A stretch of DNA of 64,000 nt from Pseudodesulfovibrio sp. (GTDB lineage Bacteria > Desulfobacterota > Desulfovibrionia > Desulfovibrionales > Desulfovibrionaceae), in NCBI GenBank assembly GCA_016342345.1, contig JAEINO010000002.1:1-64000 (forward strand), written 5' to 3'. Every line of letters starts with the position of its first letter. Positions within the stretch are counted from its first letter, which is position 1. Made by a program: the position numbers and the translations under genes. Below are positions 49,668-58,484 of the stretch, one piece after another. The notes beneath the pieces were generated by a model. The model made no database searches. It saw only the letters and a list, made by a program, of their open reading frames with translations, and was not told where the DNA came from.

Positions 49668-49791
49668 CAGGCTGTTGAAAAAGGTCTGATTGCGGCGTTG
49701 CTGCGAAAAGCCGAACCCCTCGCGTAGAAGAACTACGCATCGGCCTTCGACTATTCTTGTGCCTTGCACTCGAACCTTTTTGAACAGCCTG
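49668..49791. repeat. CAGGCTGTTGAAAAA-type repeat
   Basis: 124 bp bounded by CAGGCTGTTGAAAAAGG and a near-complementary CCTTTTTGAACAGCCTG. Its core CGCGTAGAAGAACTACGCATCGGCCTTCGA closely resembles the MITE core GCGTACAGGAAGTACGCGTCGGCCTTGA, shortened here to the shared CGTCGGCCTT-like part. A partial copy lies at 2317. Confidence 0.8.
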
Positions 49792-49889
49792 AAGGGAGAA
49801 GGTCTTCCGTCGGTCTTCTTCGGAGGGGCCAGGGTGGGGTCCCGGATCTGCAAGGGGTGCGGATATTGACCCCTTTATTCCCATTATGC

Positions 49890-50939
49890 TTAACGAATCT
49901 CCTTGATTTTCTCTTCTTGTACAAGCACACGATGCTTGGGAAGACACTCTGGATAGTTGAGCTTGAGAAATCCGATCAAGCCCTCCCGCACCAGGCATCG
50001 CAAGTCCCATGCACTGGGTGCGTCTGGTGAGCTCATGAGTGCTCGGATTGTCATGCTTTCAGTGCCTGCATCCGTGACTTGAAGCAGGCATGTCTTCTCA
50101 TTCCACAATACGCCAGAGGATTGGCAGAGCCGTTTCAGCTCCTCGCGCAAAGGAGCCAAAGGCGTTGAATAGTCTACATGGAGCTGGACTGACCCGAGCA
50201 TCTCGGAACTTTTTTTTGTCCAATTTTGAAAAGGAGTTTCCGTGAAATAGTTTATGGGAACAACCATGCGGCGCATATCCCATATCTTGACGACGACGTA
50301 AGTGAAGGTGATTTCCTCTATTCGTCCCCATTCTCCTTCCACTATAACGACATCGTCCAGATTTATCGGATGTGAAAGGGCTATTTGAATTCCGGCAAGA
50401 ATGGCTCCGAAGGTCTTTTGGGCAGATAATCCAAGTAGTACACTCAAAATCCCGGCCGATGCCAGCAGGGTGCCTCCCAACATTCTGAAGCGTTCGAATT
50501 GCATTAAAATGGCTGCCACAGCACCCAGCCAGATCAGAACAATGATGATCCGTTGTAAAACTCTGACCTGTGTATGCACTTGTCGCGCACCAAGGTTGTC
50601 GGCACTTTTGATGTCATATTTTGATTGAACAAGACCGGTTAGTGCTGATGAGATGAGAGTCAGTGCCCATGCCGAGAGCATAATCCACGCGGCACTTATC
50701 AGGCCAATGACAGGTGAAGCTGTTTCTGGTTCCAGGCTTGTCATCGGAATCAGTATGGACAGGGCTCCTGTTGTCGCCAACACAGTCAGAAAAACAAGTG
50801 CCTGCCTTTTCATTGATACTGTGAGTAATACCTTTGACTGTCCTCCTTTCATCCATCGTACGACCCAAAAGGCAGCCAGTATCACGGCAAGAATCAATAT
50901 GGTTCTTACTATCCAGAGTATTAGAGAGACTGATTCCAT
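49890..50939 (-). CDS. MscS-family mechanosensitive channel
   Basis: 349 residues. Five N-terminal helices, then the pore helix region GTLLASAGILSVLLGLSAQKTFGAILAGIQIAL, with core LLASAGILSVLLGLSAQ, followed by the beta domain starting PINLDDVVIVEGEWGRIEEITFTYVVV and the C-terminal vestibule. Opens under membrane tension to release solutes in hypo-osmotic shock. Stands alone between phage blocks. Confidence 0.92.
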   Translation of the reverse strand: MESVSLILWIVRTILILAVILAAFWVVRWMKGGQSKVLLTVSMKRQALVFLTVLATTGALSILIPMTSLEPETASPVIGLISAAWIMLSAWALTLISSALTGLVQSKYDIKSADNLGARQVHTQVRVLQRIIIVLIWLGAVAAILMQFERFRMLGGTLLASAGILSVLLGLSAQKTFGAILAGIQIALSHPINLDDVVIVEGEWGRIEEITFTYVVVKIWDMRRMVVPINYFTETPFQNWTKKSSEMLGSVQLHVDYSTPLAPLREELKRLCQSSGVLWNEKTCLLQVTDAGTESMTIRALMSSPDAPSAWDLRCLVREGLIGFLKLNYPECLPKHRVLVQEEKIKEIR

Positions 50940-51137
50940 GAAGACCTCCTTTTCTTTCTCATGGAGTTACCACAAAGCATCCTGTGTATCGAATTAGTTT
51001 TTTGTGAGACTTAAATGGTTTTGTGTGTCGTTTGGCAGTCTCCTGTCCCCGCGAAAAGTACTTGATCCCTGAAATTAATAACCAATCTGCCCTTTGTCGC
51101 ACTTGTCATTCCTGCTTGGGATGTTTACACTTTATAC

Positions 51138-51395
51138 ATGACCAGAAAATTTGATCCAGAACTGCTGTACGTGGAGTGCAGCCAGTGCGGCCAACCGGTC
51201 CTCTGGAAGCACGGGTTGACAACGAAACTACTCAAAATGGCCAATATTGACCCGTCCACCCTTGATGAAAGGTGTGTGATTATATCCGAGGGGTGCCCTG
51301 GCTGCACTCCTGGAAAAACAACATTCACCACCCAGGTTATTCGCCTCAATCGAGAAAAGGACGGCCACAAACCAATGCCTGCCGTGGCAAATTAG
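51138..51395 (+). CDS. Small zinc-ribbon protein
   Basis: 85 residues with CSQCGQ near residue 15 and CPGC near residue 53, a likely four-cysteine zinc site, and one further Cys (RCVIIS). No recognised family. A strong terminator directly follows. An own promoter is likely in the preceding 200 bp. Confidence 0.65.
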   Translation: MTRKFDPELLYVECSQCGQPVLWKHGLTTKLLKMANIDPSTLDERCVIISEGCPGCTPGKTTFTTQVIRLNREKDGHKPMPAVAN

Positions 51396-51418
51396 CCCGC
51401 GGTCCACACAAGGCGTGC

Positions 51419-51468
51419 AAACGCCCACATTCCAGCACAAGCTCTTGGAATGTGGGCGTTTTTTTTTG
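51419..51468 (+). terminator. Terminator of the zinc-ribbon gene
   Basis: AAACGCCCACATTCCA and TGGAATGTGGGCGTTT form a 16-bp perfect stem followed by a run of T. Classic intrinsic terminator. Confidence 0.92.
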
Positions 51469-51805
51469 TTTTGACAGTTCGTTTTCGATTCTGCGGTCTT
51501 TCTCCTGCCGGTTCAGCTTTGCTTTTGCGCCCTTTTACGATCCTTTTGTATGCCTTTCTTGCCGAATTCAATTTTATGTCCAGCAAACACGGTGTGAATT
51601 TAAAATGTAACACCTTGGATTGTTGAAATAAATAATAATGCGGCATTTCCGGTTTGTCCGCTTTTATCGTCAAAATCCAGTCAAGTGGTTTTATCTTCCC
51701 CCTGACACCCGCTCGCTATGCCTTTTTATCCAGCCCTGAAAAGTGGGGTTAGGGTGTGTCGCATGTCCGGGATGCCCTCGGAGCAACATTAGGAGGCAAT
51801 GACAT
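51469..51805. other. Leader region of the phage tail block
   Basis: About 340 bp without a supported gene. The first part is AT-rich; the last part ends with AGGAGG before the tail gene. A promoter for the five-gene tail block probably lies here, but I cannot place it. Confidence 0.4.
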
Positions 51806-53902
51806 ATGAGCATGGCAACACTAGCGGTGACCAATTTTACGGCGGGCGAGATTAGTCCGCGGCTGGATGGGAGAATTGATCTTTCCAAGTATTTTAACGG
51901 GTGCCGGAGGCTGGAGAATTTTCACGTTCATCCTCATGGCGGTGCGACACGACGGTCAGGGTTTCGATTCGTGGCCGAGGCCATGAACCCTGACAAATCA
52001 GTTTTGCTGATTCCCTTTGAACTCAACGCCAGCCAGACCTATGTGCTGGAATTCGGTGAAGACCAGGCTGGTCAGGGGCGTATGCGTGTCTTTTCCGGGC
52101 ATGGCTTGGTGCAGTCCGGTGACAGTGAATATATGCGGGACATTCCATATCTGGCCAGTGAGTTTGATCGGCTTCGTTTTGCCCAGTCGGCTGACGTGCT
52201 CATGTTGGTCCACCCCAATCATCCGCCGCGCAAACTGACTTGTCTCGGTCATGACGACTGGTCACTTGAGGACATGGTTTTCATCGGCAAGCCTGAGTGC
52301 TGGGTTGAAAACAACTATCCCTCTGCCGTGGCTTTTTACGAGCAACGGTTGGTGCTGGCAGGCACCTTGGACAAGCCCGGAACCATCTGGTTTTCCCGAG
52401 TTGGCGAGATATCGGATTTTCGCCTCAAGACAAGAGAAGTGCCGTTTGAACGCTGGCGATTTCGCGAGATAGTGGACACCAATTCCGATTCCGTTCGCGA
52501 TGGCAAGGCCGGGGATTCCTTTACACTCCTGGATGGTGATGGTTTCGAGCAGAAGGACGGTATCAAGGGACAGCACCCGGACGGGACTACTCGGTATTTC
52601 CGTTACAAGGGAGTGAAGAATCTTTCCGCGTCCGGCTCGGACCTTACAGTGAACTTCGAGGTGACGCCTGGTGCCACGGGTATCGAGGTAATCTGGGACA
52701 GTCAGGGCATTCTCAATGCTGAATTCTGGGAATGCTTCGAGTTGGGGGATCGCACCGAAGCTCCTGCCGGGGAATCTCCTCTTGATGATGACGGCATTGA
52801 AGTGACCCTGTCAGGCCGACAGGCCAATGGTATCGAATTCATCGTGCCACGCAGTAAATTGTGGATAGGCACTGCCGGAGGCGAATGGACCCTGAGCGGT
52901 TCCATGAGCGACTCGGTGACTCCCGAGACCATCAAGGCCAACCAGGAAGGTACCTGCGGTGCCTCATCCACCCGACCCGAGGCCGTTGGCTTTGCCACTC
53001 TCTACATCCAGCGGGCCGGCAAAAAAATCCGGGAAATGTCCTACCGATTCGAGTCAGATGCCTATGTTTCAAAGGATTTGACCATTCTTTCTGAACACAT
53101 CACTGAAGGCGGTCTGACTCAGATGGCCTATGTCCAGGAGCCTGACTCGATTCTTTATTGTGTGCGCGGTGACGGCATTCTCGTGGCCCTTACCTATGTG
53201 CCGGAGCAGGAGGTGGTGGCATGGTCGCGGATAGTCACGGATGGAGCGGTGGAAGGAGTGACCTCCATCTACAACAACGAGACCAAGCGCGACGAACTGT
53301 GGGTTGTGGTCCGTCGTACTGTTGAAGGAATTGAACGCCGGTGTATCGAATTCCTTGAAGGGGCGTTTGATGGGAATATCGAGAACGGATTCTTCGTGGA
53401 CAGTGGCCTGACCTATGAGGGTGCGCCGACTGATTTGGTGCAGGGACTTGGGCATCTGGCAGGCAGAACCGTTAATGTTCTTGCCGATGGTTCGGTACAG
53501 GCTGCCAGGGTTGTTGGCCTGGACGGCACGCTTGCCCTTGATTTTCCGGCCTCGAAAATTCACGCAGGCCTTGCTTATACCTCCCGGCTTCAGCCCATGC
53601 GACTGGAGGCCGGAAGTGCCCGCGGTGTGGCCCAGACCAAGAAAAAACGCATTACCAAGGTCGCGGTCAGATTTCATGACACGCTGGGCGGAAAGATCGG
53701 ACCGGACGAAATACATCTGGAGCCGGTGTATTTCCGGTCTCCCTCAATACCCATGGGTCAGTCCCCCGGAGCATGGAGCGGGGACAAGATCGTGAATTTC
53801 CCAAAGGGATGGAACCGGGATGGAATTCTGACCATTGTGCAGGATCAGCCTTTGCCCATGACGGTCTTGCTGGTCGTGCCTCATGTACTGGTCAATGAAT
53901 AA
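51806..53902 (+). CDS. Phage tail nozzle / tubular protein B-like
   Basis: 698 residues behind AGGAGG. The opening TNFTAGEISPRLDGRIDLSKYFNGC and GGATRRSGFRFVAEA are typical for the stabilisation/tail nozzle proteins of podoviruses (T7 gp12-like group). AVAFYEQRLVLAG, AGKKIREMSYRFESDAY and VAWSRIVTDGAVEGV fit the same family. It would form the distal tube under the portal. First gene of the plus-strand tail block, with four phage genes behind it. Confidence 0.85.
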   Translation: MSMATLAVTNFTAGEISPRLDGRIDLSKYFNGCRRLENFHVHPHGGATRRSGFRFVAEAMNPDKSVLLIPFELNASQTYVLEFGEDQAGQGRMRVFSGHGLVQSGDSEYMRDIPYLASEFDRLRFAQSADVLMLVHPNHPPRKLTCLGHDDWSLEDMVFIGKPECWVENNYPSAVAFYEQRLVLAGTLDKPGTIWFSRVGEISDFRLKTREVPFERWRFREIVDTNSDSVRDGKAGDSFTLLDGDGFEQKDGIKGQHPDGTTRYFRYKGVKNLSASGSDLTVNFEVTPGATGIEVIWDSQGILNAEFWECFELGDRTEAPAGESPLDDDGIEVTLSGRQANGIEFIVPRSKLWIGTAGGEWTLSGSMSDSVTPETIKANQEGTCGASSTRPEAVGFATLYIQRAGKKIREMSYRFESDAYVSKDLTILSEHITEGGLTQMAYVQEPDSILYCVRGDGILVALTYVPEQEVVAWSRIVTDGAVEGVTSIYNNETKRDELWVVVRRTVEGIERRCIEFLEGAFDGNIENGFFVDSGLTYEGAPTDLVQGLGHLAGRTVNVLADGSVQAARVVGLDGTLALDFPASKIHAGLAYTSRLQPMRLEAGSARGVAQTKKKRITKVAVRFHDTLGGKIGPDEIHLEPVYFRSPSIPMGQSPGAWSGDKIVNFPKGWNRDGILTIVQDQPLPMTVLLVVPHVLVNE

Positions 53903-53941
53903 TCTGGATTGAGATAATCATCTAAAAAAATGAGGAATAGT

Positions 53942-54418
53942 ATGGGAATGAATCAAGGAACAGTCGGTGCGCTTCAGCAGGGCGTTGATATGGTCGGTGA
54001 TGTCATGAACGTTGCCAACGGAATGTACAACGGGCGGTCAGTTGCCACCAATGGAGCTCGTGAAAAGGGCGGGATTCTGGAGCTTGACGCCAAGGGCAAG
54101 GCCTTGGATGTGCAACAGCGAGCCGCAAAGGATGCCCAAATGCTTCGCTTGGCCCGGGAAGACGGACGCGCCAAGCGCAACACGGGCTGGGGTGCATCGA
54201 ATCTGGCAATGAGCGGCTCCAAGAAGCTGATCAGGGAATCCAGTCGTATCAAGGATGCGCAGGCCGAAGAGGACATCTTGTTTGCGGGTCAGATGGATGC
54301 GGATGGAATGACGAAAGATGGCAGGCACAAGGCTAATCTGCTTCGCATCAATGGTGGTTCCGCCCCTGTGCGTTCCACCTTGTTGCTCGGATCAAAAATA
54401 TACGGACCCAGGAGGTAG
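53942..54418 (+). CDS. Unknown phage tail-block protein
   Basis: 158 residues. I start at the ATG after GAGGAATAGT; an in-frame ATG four codons upstream is weaker. Highly charged and helical (LDVQQRAAKDAQMLRLAREDGRAK, core QQRAAKDAQMLRLARED), Gly-rich at both ends. Set between tail nozzle and tail fibre genes, so it may be an internal virion or tail-assembly protein. Confidence 0.65.
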   Translation: MGMNQGTVGALQQGVDMVGDVMNVANGMYNGRSVATNGAREKGGILELDAKGKALDVQQRAAKDAQMLRLAREDGRAKRNTGWGASNLAMSGSKKLIRESSRIKDAQAEEDILFAGQMDADGMTKDGRHKANLLRINGGSAPVRSTLLLGSKIYGPRR

Positions 54419-54421
54419 ACC

Positions 54422-55423
54422 ATGACACTTTCATCAACTGAAACCAAAACCCTGTACGGGGGCAACGGCTCCACATCGGCTTTTGCCATACCTTTCATGT
54501 TTATGCGCGACGATGATATCGAGGTCGTGCTTTCCGATAGTAAGGGATTCGAGTCTGTTCAGGTTCTCAGCACTGATTATCAGCTTTCCGGTGCCGGAGA
54601 ACAGACCGGTGGCATCTGCGTCATGAATGTTACGCCTGAAGTCGGGAAGACTCTGGTTATTCGGCGTTCTCCGGCCATTGTTCAGGAGGTGGATTATGTG
54701 GAGAACGATGCGTTTCCCGCATCCACGCATGAGGCCGCTCTGGATAACTTGACCATGATTTGTCAGGCCCTGGCCGAGCGACTGGACAGGACCATCACCT
54801 TCAAGGTGTCGTCTGCCGTCACTGGCGTTGAATTGCCTGAACCCGATGCTGGCAGGATACTCGCCTGGAACGAAGTCGGAGACAATCTTTCCAACAGGAG
54901 TCTTGCCGACGTGGGAATGGTTCTGCTTCCGTTGGCAGTTTCCGAAGGGGGAACTGGTGCGGACAATGCGCCGGATGCCTTGTTCAGTCTTGGTTTTGGA
55001 GAGGCTGGGCAGGCCCTTGCTATGAGTGAGTATGCATCTGAAGCTCTGGCTGCGATCAACGCTGAACCTGCTGACGTTGACATCCTCAAGGCCGACACCC
55101 CCGACATACTCCAGACCGTCTTTGGTGACGAGGCTCAGACACACACTGGCACGGACTTGTCCGGCCTGGCTGTAAACCGCAACCATATTAAGTGGACGTT
55201 GACCGAGGCCAGTTCGTTTTCGGACGTTCCGTTGCCTGACAATTGGACTGGGGCGCTTGTGTTCCATGTCTATCCGGCTACGTTTCCGTTGGTACTTGCT
55301 ACATCCTACAAGACGGACGGTGGCCTTGACGATCCTGACTCTGCTGCTGGTGAGATTCGTATTGTGGTCGAGCGGTACAACGGGCGCAAGTCGATCATCA
55401 GCCTGATGAATATGGAGGCGTAG
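54422..55423 (+). CDS. Phage tail fibre protein with T7-type N-terminal domain
   Basis: 333 residues, ATG behind AGGAGG. The N-terminal part (YGGNGSTSAFAIPFMFMRDDDIEV, VDYVENDAFPASTHEAALDNLTM, core DAFPASTHEAALDNLTM) matches the T7 gp17-type virion-attachment domain. The middle (LPLAVSEGGTGADNAPDALFSLG) is a fibre-shaft motif seen in many phage fibres. The next gene begins three bases after its stop. Confidence 0.85.
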   Translation: MTLSSTETKTLYGGNGSTSAFAIPFMFMRDDDIEVVLSDSKGFESVQVLSTDYQLSGAGEQTGGICVMNVTPEVGKTLVIRRSPAIVQEVDYVENDAFPASTHEAALDNLTMICQALAERLDRTITFKVSSAVTGVELPEPDAGRILAWNEVGDNLSNRSLADVGMVLLPLAVSEGGTGADNAPDALFSLGFGEAGQALAMSEYASEALAAINAEPADVDILKADTPDILQTVFGDEAQTHTGTDLSGLAVNRNHIKWTLTEASSFSDVPLPDNWTGALVFHVYPATFPLVLATSYKTDGGLDDPDSAAGEIRIVVERYNGRKSIISLMNMEA

Positions 55424-55425
55424 CC

Positions 55426-56850
55426 ATGTTGACACCGAAAGAAATCGGGGGAAGCAAGTACCGTATTCCTTATGCGGGGATCGTGACGGCGGTTTCGTCT
55501 ACACAGACCTTGCCAACACAGGCCACGGTTTCGCTCTGGTATCTGGATGCTGGCGAACTGGTTTACGGTCATGTCCATATCCAGAAAGATGGCACGATTG
55601 TAGTGGTTACAATTGGTGACACTGTATTGACTTACACTGGTACTATTGGAGCCACGTATGACCAACTCATTAAGAATGTCCTGACAAACTACTTCGGGGA
55701 GTGGACCAGTGCGTGGGCAGAAGTGGTGTGTGCTGAAGGTTTGTTGAGTAGCGATTTGTTCAGTAAGGAAGCAAACGGTACGTTTAATGTTGGAGACACT
55801 ACATACAACAAGCGTAAACCTATCGAGGTTGTTGTACCACCACAGTACAAAGACAGTGCTGATCTTTGCGTGGGTGGAACGGCTGTTAGTTCGCCGGCAT
55901 ACTCAGTTGCCTCTAAGGCATTTGATGGAAGTTTAACTACGTACTGGCAAGCAAACGTAGACGGTAATGGTTCATGGATCGGCTATTTGTTTGGTGGGCC
56001 CCATACTGTTAAAAGATTTAGATATCGAACATATAATGCCAACTCCAATCTGAACAATCCCAGTAGTGTGAGATTTGACTATACAACAGATGGTGGCACG
56101 TCGTGGCTACAAGGTGAAGTCTTCACTGATATGAAGATGCTCGGCGTGTGGTTGGATAAATCACTTGCAATACCCGTAGCCTGTAATGGGTTTCGCATTG
56201 TTAGCACAGAAGGTCTAACCGTTAAGTGGATAGTGATGGAAGTTGAAGCATTTGAACCCATTGAGTTTACATACGGGGACTCTGGTTCACATCTGAGGTT
56301 CGCCAATGCGTCCAACCTAGGAGAGGATTCTGCTCAAGCTAAAACTGAATCTGTGTATAGCTCAAACCTTTGCACTGGTGGCTCACCATTTGCCAGTAGT
56401 GCCGCCATTGGTGGTTATCCTCTTGCTGGTGCATTTGATGGCGTGAGCGGTGGAGGGAACGCAAATTGGTACCTCTCCAGTGCTCGCGCTCCTCAATGGG
56501 TGGCATATGACTTCATCTCGCCAGTAGAAATACAACGTGTCCGCTTCCTACCTCATGTAGCTCAGCCTGATAGGTGTGGATTGTGGCGTGTGGAGTATAG
56601 TGACGACAAGTCCTCATGGACCGAGGCTCATTCTGCAACACGTGCCAATGGAGACGTAACCTGGGGTATAGGTGAGTGGGATAGTGTTGGGTCACACCGC
56701 TACTGGAGACATCAGATAGTGAATCATTACAGTCACCCTGATAACTACCCACTTTGGCAGGAAGTGGAGTTCTTTGAAAAACTTGGAATGCAATCATCAA
56801 ACAGTTGGACCATCACAGGTACACAAACCAGAACAACGCCCACAAGCTAG
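55426..56850 (+). CDS. Phage receptor-binding fibre with two discoidin-like domains
   Basis: 474 residues behind GGAGG. After an N-terminal region of about 130 residues, two F5/8 type C (discoidin)-like modules follow: one around SVASKAFDGSLTTYWQAN to VMEVEAFEP, the other around GYPLAGAFDGVSGGGNANWYL to WQEVEFFE. Such modules bind sugars, so this is probably the host-recognition protein. From about 55560 on, codon use is more AT-rich than in the other tail genes, a sign that the binding part was acquired. Confidence 0.72.
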   Translation: MLTPKEIGGSKYRIPYAGIVTAVSSTQTLPTQATVSLWYLDAGELVYGHVHIQKDGTIVVVTIGDTVLTYTGTIGATYDQLIKNVLTNYFGEWTSAWAEVVCAEGLLSSDLFSKEANGTFNVGDTTYNKRKPIEVVVPPQYKDSADLCVGGTAVSSPAYSVASKAFDGSLTTYWQANVDGNGSWIGYLFGGPHTVKRFRYRTYNANSNLNNPSSVRFDYTTDGGTSWLQGEVFTDMKMLGVWLDKSLAIPVACNGFRIVSTEGLTVKWIVMEVEAFEPIEFTYGDSGSHLRFANASNLGEDSAQAKTESVYSSNLCTGGSPFASSAAIGGYPLAGAFDGVSGGGNANWYLSSARAPQWVAYDFISPVEIQRVRFLPHVAQPDRCGLWRVEYSDDKSSWTEAHSATRANGDVTWGIGEWDSVGSHRYWRHQIVNHYSHPDNYPLWQEVEFFEKLGMQSSNSWTITGTQTRTTPTS

Positions 56851-56862
56851 GAGGGTACGGAT

Positions 56863-57327
56863 ATGACTATTTGGATAAAAGACGGCAACATCGACCAGCT
56901 TGTAATCCCGTCACGATTTGTTGAAGAAGCAAGAGAAGTGGGAGAACAGACGGAAACATTCAACGTGCCAACAGTTGGGTATTCCCGCGAACAATGGGAC
57001 GCGCTGGGATACAATGAACTGGACCGGCCAATTGCCCGCGAACCCCACACCTCCTATGAAACGCAGTGGGTGAAGGACGACGATCTTGTCTATCGTGAGG
57101 AGATAATCGCGGCCACTGTTGACGATGCGGCAAGGACAGAGGCCGAAGGCAATGCGATCCGGGCCGAGCGGGACCGGTTGCTATTGGCATCGGACTGGAC
57201 ACAGTTGCTGGACTGCCCTTTTGGTGAGGCTGGCAAGACGGCATGGGGAGAGTACCGCCAGGGGTTGCGGGATGTGCCGCAACAAGCGGGATTTCCGGGT
57301 GCGGTGGAGTGGCCGGTGGTGTCCTAG
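56863..57327 (+). CDS. Phage tail fibre assembly chaperone-like protein
   Basis: 154 residues. The C-terminal part (RDRLLLASDWTQLLDCP, then YRQGLRDVPQQAGFPGAVEWP) has the LLxxSDWTQ...YRQxLRDxPxQxGFP pattern of tail-assembly chaperones encoded right after fibre genes. GGAGG lies before the ATG. Last gene of the tail block, followed by a terminator. Confidence 0.85.
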   Translation: MTIWIKDGNIDQLVIPSRFVEEAREVGEQTETFNVPTVGYSREQWDALGYNELDRPIAREPHTSYETQWVKDDDLVYREEIIAATVDDAARTEAEGNAIRAERDRLLLASDWTQLLDCPFGEAGKTAWGEYRQGLRDVPQQAGFPGAVEWPVVS

Positions 57328-57350
57328 CTGGAGGATGGAAGCAACATTAT

Positions 57351-57385
57351 AAGGGGAACCCTTTTCAAAGGGTTCCCCTTTTTTT
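57351..57385. terminator. Terminator of the tail block
   Basis: AAGGGGAACCCTTT and AAAGGGTTCCCCTT form a 14-bp perfect stem with a 2-nt loop, followed by seven T on the plus strand. May also serve the convergent cupin gene. Confidence 0.92.
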
Positions 57386-57396
57386 GTCAGGGTGCG

Positions 57397-57909
57397 TTAT
57401 TCTTCGGTCAGTTTGTGGATTCGCTCCGCGTGTTCCGGGTATTGTTCGGCAAGGGTTGCTCGTTTGCCGTGGGAATAGTCCGCGAATTCAAATCCGGGAG
57501 CCACTGTGCAACCCATGAGTCCGAAGGTCCCGCCGGGCAGAAGTTGCATGCCCTGCCAACTGTCACGCGGAACGATGATTTGGGGCTTGTGTCCGGCCTT
57601 CAGGTCGTTGCCGAGAATCACGACATGACTGGTTCCGTCCGGGTGAAGCTGGAGCATCTCGCAGGGGTCACCTGCATAAAAATGAAAAATTTCAACGGTC
57701 TTGAGCTTGTGCATGTGCGAATAGGTCTGCGGTGTCAGGAGATAATAGATGGCCGTGGAGTGAATGCGATCGTCAGCATACCGGGACGGGAGATTGGCCG
57801 CAGTGTGGATTTCATCAGAGCGATGGGTCTCCATGAAATAGCCGCCTTCCTCTGGATGGGGCTGGAGGTGAAGGATGTCGATAACTTCTTGAGCAGATAT
57901 TTTAGTCAT
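57397..57909 (-). CDS. Cupin-family protein (DUF985-like)
   Basis: 170 residues. HPEEGGYFMETHRSDE near the start, STAIYYLLTPQTYSHMHKLKTVEIFHFYAGDP, with core YLLTPQTYSHMHKL (His ligands), and PGGTFGLMGCTVAPGFEFADYS near the end follow the cupin-5/DUF985 pattern. A metal-binding beta-barrel of unknown substrate in most bacteria. No partner gene other than slyX upstream. Confidence 0.88.
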   Translation of the reverse strand: MTKISAQEVIDILHLQPHPEEGGYFMETHRSDEIHTAANLPSRYADDRIHSTAIYYLLTPQTYSHMHKLKTVEIFHFYAGDPCEMLQLHPDGTSHVVILGNDLKAGHKPQIIVPRDSWQGMQLLPGGTFGLMGCTVAPGFEFADYSHGKRATLAEQYPEHAERIHKLTEE

Positions 57910-57956
57910 GATTCCGGTGTCTTTAATTAAGTTTGTCAGCGTACCGATGTGTTTGG

Positions 57957-58166
57957 TCAGCCGTTGTAGTGTGGAGGCGGGGCATCAATGCCACCGGATT
58001 GGTCTAGGCTTGCATCCAATTCGCGGATCTTGCCGCCGATTCGTTTTATCTGATTTTCCATGTCAGCGATCTGCTGTTGTTGTTCAAACAGGCTGTCGCT
58101 GAGTTTTTCAATTGTCCGGTCCTGAAGCGCAACCAGGCTTTCCAGTCGTTCAATGCGTTCTTCCAT
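57957..58166 (-). CDS. slyX: SlyX family protein
   Basis: 69 residues behind GGAGG. A continuous coiled coil (ERIERLESLVALQDRTIEKL) and the conserved C-terminal PPPHYNG are the SlyX signature. Function is not established in the family. Lies 47 bp upstream of the cupin gene on the same strand. Confidence 0.92.
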   Translation of the reverse strand: MEERIERLESLVALQDRTIEKLSDSLFEQQQQIADMENQIKRIGGKIRELDASLDQSGGIDAPPPHYNG

Positions 58167-58326
58167 GTTTTCCTCCAAAGGTGCTGTATAATGCTTGATG
58201 GTGGCAGAGAAGACAACTGTCGAGTGCATGAATGGAAGAATCGCGATGCCGTATGGACATGGAAGGTGGAGAGAGTGCTGGCAAAGCGTGTTTTTTCAGC
58301 GTTGTCTTTGGGTCAAAGCCGTGAAC

Positions 58327-58484
58327 TAGGGAAGCACTGCATACTTGTCCGCTGGCTTCGTTGCTTTAAAAACCTCAAATCCTAGCGTACAGGAAGTACG
58401 CGTCGGCCTTGAGGTTTTCTTGCGCCTTGCCAGCGAATAATTCTACAGCACTTCCTGAAAATTGAATTAATCAGTACTTCCCTA
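58327..58484. mobile_element. MITE-like repeat, copy F
   Basis: 158 bp with TA on both sides, same direction as C-E. The right-hand TA is the start of the TAG stop codon of the EamA transporter gene on the minus strand. Nearly identical to copy E. Confidence 0.85.

Noticed and set aside
23414-58484. CRISPR array suspected from repeated ~158-bp blocks
   Set aside because: Copies are dispersed, long, in both directions and without regular spacers; no cas genes are present.
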